Assembly: GCA_023266475.1 (NCBI GenBank)
Contig: JAHFQA010000006.1
Span: 1 to 37,763 of the forward strand
Direction: 5' to 3'
From: Candidatus Woesearchaeota archaeon
GTDB lineage: Archaea; Nanobdellota; Nanobdellia; Woesearchaeales; GW2011-AR4
Length of the DNA: 37,763 nucleotides
The position numbers were made by a program, and so were the translations under genes. The notes below the pieces were generated by a model, which worked only from the letters and a program-made list of their open reading frames with translations, did not search any database and was not told the DNA's origin. Below are positions 36,275 through 37,763 of this stretch, one piece after another. Within the stretch, counting starts at the first letter, position 1, and the number at the start of each line of letters is the position of its first letter.

Positions 36275-37657
36275 TTGATTTTGAATTTTGTCAAAGGGAT
36301 TGGTAGATTGGCACTTAGGAAAATAGCTAATGAAGGAGGAATCTTCTTGAATTATGTTATTAGGGAACTTTCACCAATAGCTTTTAAATTTCGAGATTTT
36401 GGAATCACAATGGTTCAGGATAATATTGGTGATCCTATAAAAGCCGGTGTCAAAGTTGAGGGCTGGATAAAAAAAATCATCTTAGACACCGCTGAAGATG
36501 ATAGGTCCATGGGGTACTCCTCAGAAGCTGAAGGCGAAGCTTCGGCTCGTGATTTTGTAGCTCAACATAGAAATTCCAGAAAAGGAGTTAAGATTTCTTT
36601 AGAAGATGTTATCTTTGCATCTGGCTCTTCTCCAATTATCTCTGAAATAAATTCCAGATTGTCTGAACAAGGAATTCTTCTTGTTCCAAGTCCTGGCTAT
36701 CCGGCACATTCTTCATACCAAGCTTTTAATTTGGGGAGAAATGCAGTTTACTACAAACTTGATCCATCGAATAAATGGTTACCGAACCTTGAAGATATTA
36801 AAAGAACTCTTGAAGCATATAACTATATGGTGAAAGGAATTATTGTTATAAATCCAGGTAATCCAACAGGAGCTGTATTCCCTCAGAGCATTATTCGTGG
36901 ACTTGTAGACATATGCGATGAATATGGAGTCTTGCCGATTTTTGACGAGTGCTACGCAAACACTGTATATGGTGGAACTGAATTTGTACACCTTGGTGAT
37001 GTTATTGGAGGTGCACCAGGAATATCATTGAGGTCAATGTCAAAAGATGTGCCATGGCCTGGTGGAAGATGCGGATGGATGGAAGCCTATAATCAAGAAA
37101 AGCATGAACATCTAAAAGAATTCTTTGAAATAATTAGGCAATCATTTAGGCAGCAAGCAAGTTCAACAACATTGCCGCAGTTGGCATTGCCTAAAATATA
37201 TGGTGACGAGAGATTTTCTAAACATTTACAAGAATGGAATTATCAATTAGAAATAGCTGCTGATATGAGGATTAACCATCTCAAAGAAATTGCCGGGTTA
37301 TCTGTTGTGCGGCCTCAAGGTGCATTTTATATGGCGCCGATTTTTGAGGATGGCTTTTTGAATGAATCACAAGAGCTGCCTGTGATGAATTGTTCAAGGA
37401 GAGATGAAGCTGAAAATTATTTAAAATCATTGCTGTCACAAGAACCAAATCTCAATTTAGATAAAAGATTAGTTTACAATTTAATGGCAAATGGTATTTT
37501 TGTTGTGCCTCTAACTGGATTTGGCCCACACTACCATGGATTTAGGGTAACTACGCTTAATCCAAACATTGAGCAGGTGGATGCAACTTATGCAAGACTT
37601 AAGGAATTAATTAGTCAATACCAAAATTCCACAAATGTGAGAGGTGCATGGATATGA
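36275..37657 (+). CDS. Class I/II pyridoxal-phosphate aminotransferase
   Basis: The 460-residue protein matches alanine/aspartate-type aminotransferases: NYVIRELSPIAFKFRDFGITMVQDNIGDPIKAG, VINPGNPTGAVFP, DECYANTVYGG, and the PLP-binding lysine in RSMSKDVPWPGGRCGW. The start codon is a TTG at 36275 because the normal N-terminal region extends this far upstream; an internal ATG would lose it. Its stop overlaps the next gene's ATG (ATGA), and that gene begins alanine dehydrogenase, so alanine is a likely substrate. Confidence 0.88.
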   Translation: MILNFVKGIGRLALRKIANEGGIFLNYVIRELSPIAFKFRDFGITMVQDNIGDPIKAGVKVEGWIKKIILDTAEDDRSMGYSSEAEGEASARDFVAQHRNSRKGVKISLEDVIFASGSSPIISEINSRLSEQGILLVPSPGYPAHSSYQAFNLGRNAVYYKLDPSNKWLPNLEDIKRTLEAYNYMVKGIIVINPGNPTGAVFPQSIIRGLVDICDEYGVLPIFDECYANTVYGGTEFVHLGDVIGGAPGISLRSMSKDVPWPGGRCGWMEAYNQEKHEHLKEFFEIIRQSFRQQASSTTLPQLALPKIYGDERFSKHLQEWNYQLEIAADMRINHLKEIAGLSVVRPQGAFYMAPIFEDGFLNESQELPVMNCSRRDEAENYLKSLLSQEPNLNLDKRLVYNLMANGIFVVPLTGFGPHYHGFRVTTLNPNIEQVDATYARLKELISQYQNSTNVRGAWI

Positions 37658-37763
37658 TTATCGGCGTGCCAAAAGAAATTAAGGACAAAGAAAGCAGAGT
37701 GTCATTGACTCCTGACGGTGCAAAAGCGCTTGTTGCAAATAGGCATAAGGTGTATGTTGAAAA
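37654..37763 (+). CDS. ald: Alanine dehydrogenase, N-terminal part (cut by window end)
   Basis: ATG 37654 opens MIIGVPKEIKDKESRVSLTP, the typical start of alanine dehydrogenase/PNT family enzymes, which convert pyruvate and ammonia to alanine with NADH. The reading frame is open to the end of the window. It overlaps the aminotransferase stop by 4 nt, so the two form an amino-group transfer and ammonia-release pair. Confidence 0.85.
   Translation, partial: MIIGVPKEIKDKESRVSLTPDGAKALVANRHKVYVE

Noticed and set aside
1-37763. tRNA, rRNA, CRISPR array or complete insertion sequence.
   Set aside because: No cloverleaf-like stretch, no regularly spaced repeats, and no transposase, integrase or TnpB-like ORF were seen by eye on either strand.

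Overview
The window is chromosomal DNA from an AT-rich archaeon. The gene set is archaeal: a Pop5-type RNase P subunit, proteasome alpha, SBDS, Rrp4/Rrp41/Rrp42 exosome genes, S19e, L31e, L39e, PDCD5, Cbf5, type II GAPDH and an archaeal Lhr-type helicase. Many genes have a TATA box about 26-31 nt before the chosen ATG (leaderless transcripts), while internal operon genes carry GGTG-type ribosome binding sites. The small ribosomal proteins, dense toxin-antitoxin content, an FtsZ, class I aldolase and GlpX suggest a DPANN lineage (Woesearchaeota/Pacearchaeota-like). That placement is an inference.

Layout. 1-4925 is an accessory region: orphan RelE-like toxin, two-TM protein, AbrB/PIN toxin-antitoxin pair, Cys-rich membrane-anchored protein, and a zinc-finger/VOC/PhnB-like/SRPBCC gene cluster, separated by palindrome-rich gaps. 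5019-8938 holds an Lhr helicase, a lipoprotein and a cysteine-peptidase-like protein. 9165-12365 is a translation cluster (S19e, PDCD5, L39e, unknown, L31e, Cbf5). 12398-18743 has an isochorismatase-like hydrolase, small zinc ribbons, an MFS transporter, FtsZ, and a 29-residue-repeat solenoid protein followed by a twin-hairpin element. 18799-24895 is a second accessory region: an HTH-MNT / HEPN / 2H-phosphoesterase-metallophosphoesterase operon, an orphan membrane protein, DUF357, VapBC and a transglutaminase-like protein. 24906-25261 holds a decayed PIN/antitoxin module next to a duplicated rrp42 3' end. 25405-29693 is the exosome-proteasome superoperon on the minus strand. 29994-37763 is central carbon metabolism: sugar phosphomutase, an RHH-fused sugar nucleotidyltransferase, GlpX, VOC protein, class I aldolase, GAPDH, aminotransferase and the start of alanine dehydrogenase.

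The main discovery candidate is a set of five accessory cassettes (479-1864, 1933-2400, 2653-4723, 18799-21403, 21476-22540). Each is bracketed by a two-part inverted repeat: an outer arm and an inner arm, separated by about 8-20 nt on the left and about 39-50 nt on the right. The arm sequences differ from cassette to cassette but match within a cassette, and all five have the same polarity. None encodes a transposase or recombinase. They carry toxin-antitoxin modules, detoxification-type enzymes and unknown membrane proteins. Circularising such a cassette would join its arms into one long hairpin. One cassette is filled exactly by the HEPN-MNT-2H/MPE operon. That operon pairs a nucleotidyltransferase and a HEPN protein with a putative nucleotide-linkage eraser, which resembles the logic of OAS / RNase L / 2-5A phosphodiesterase.
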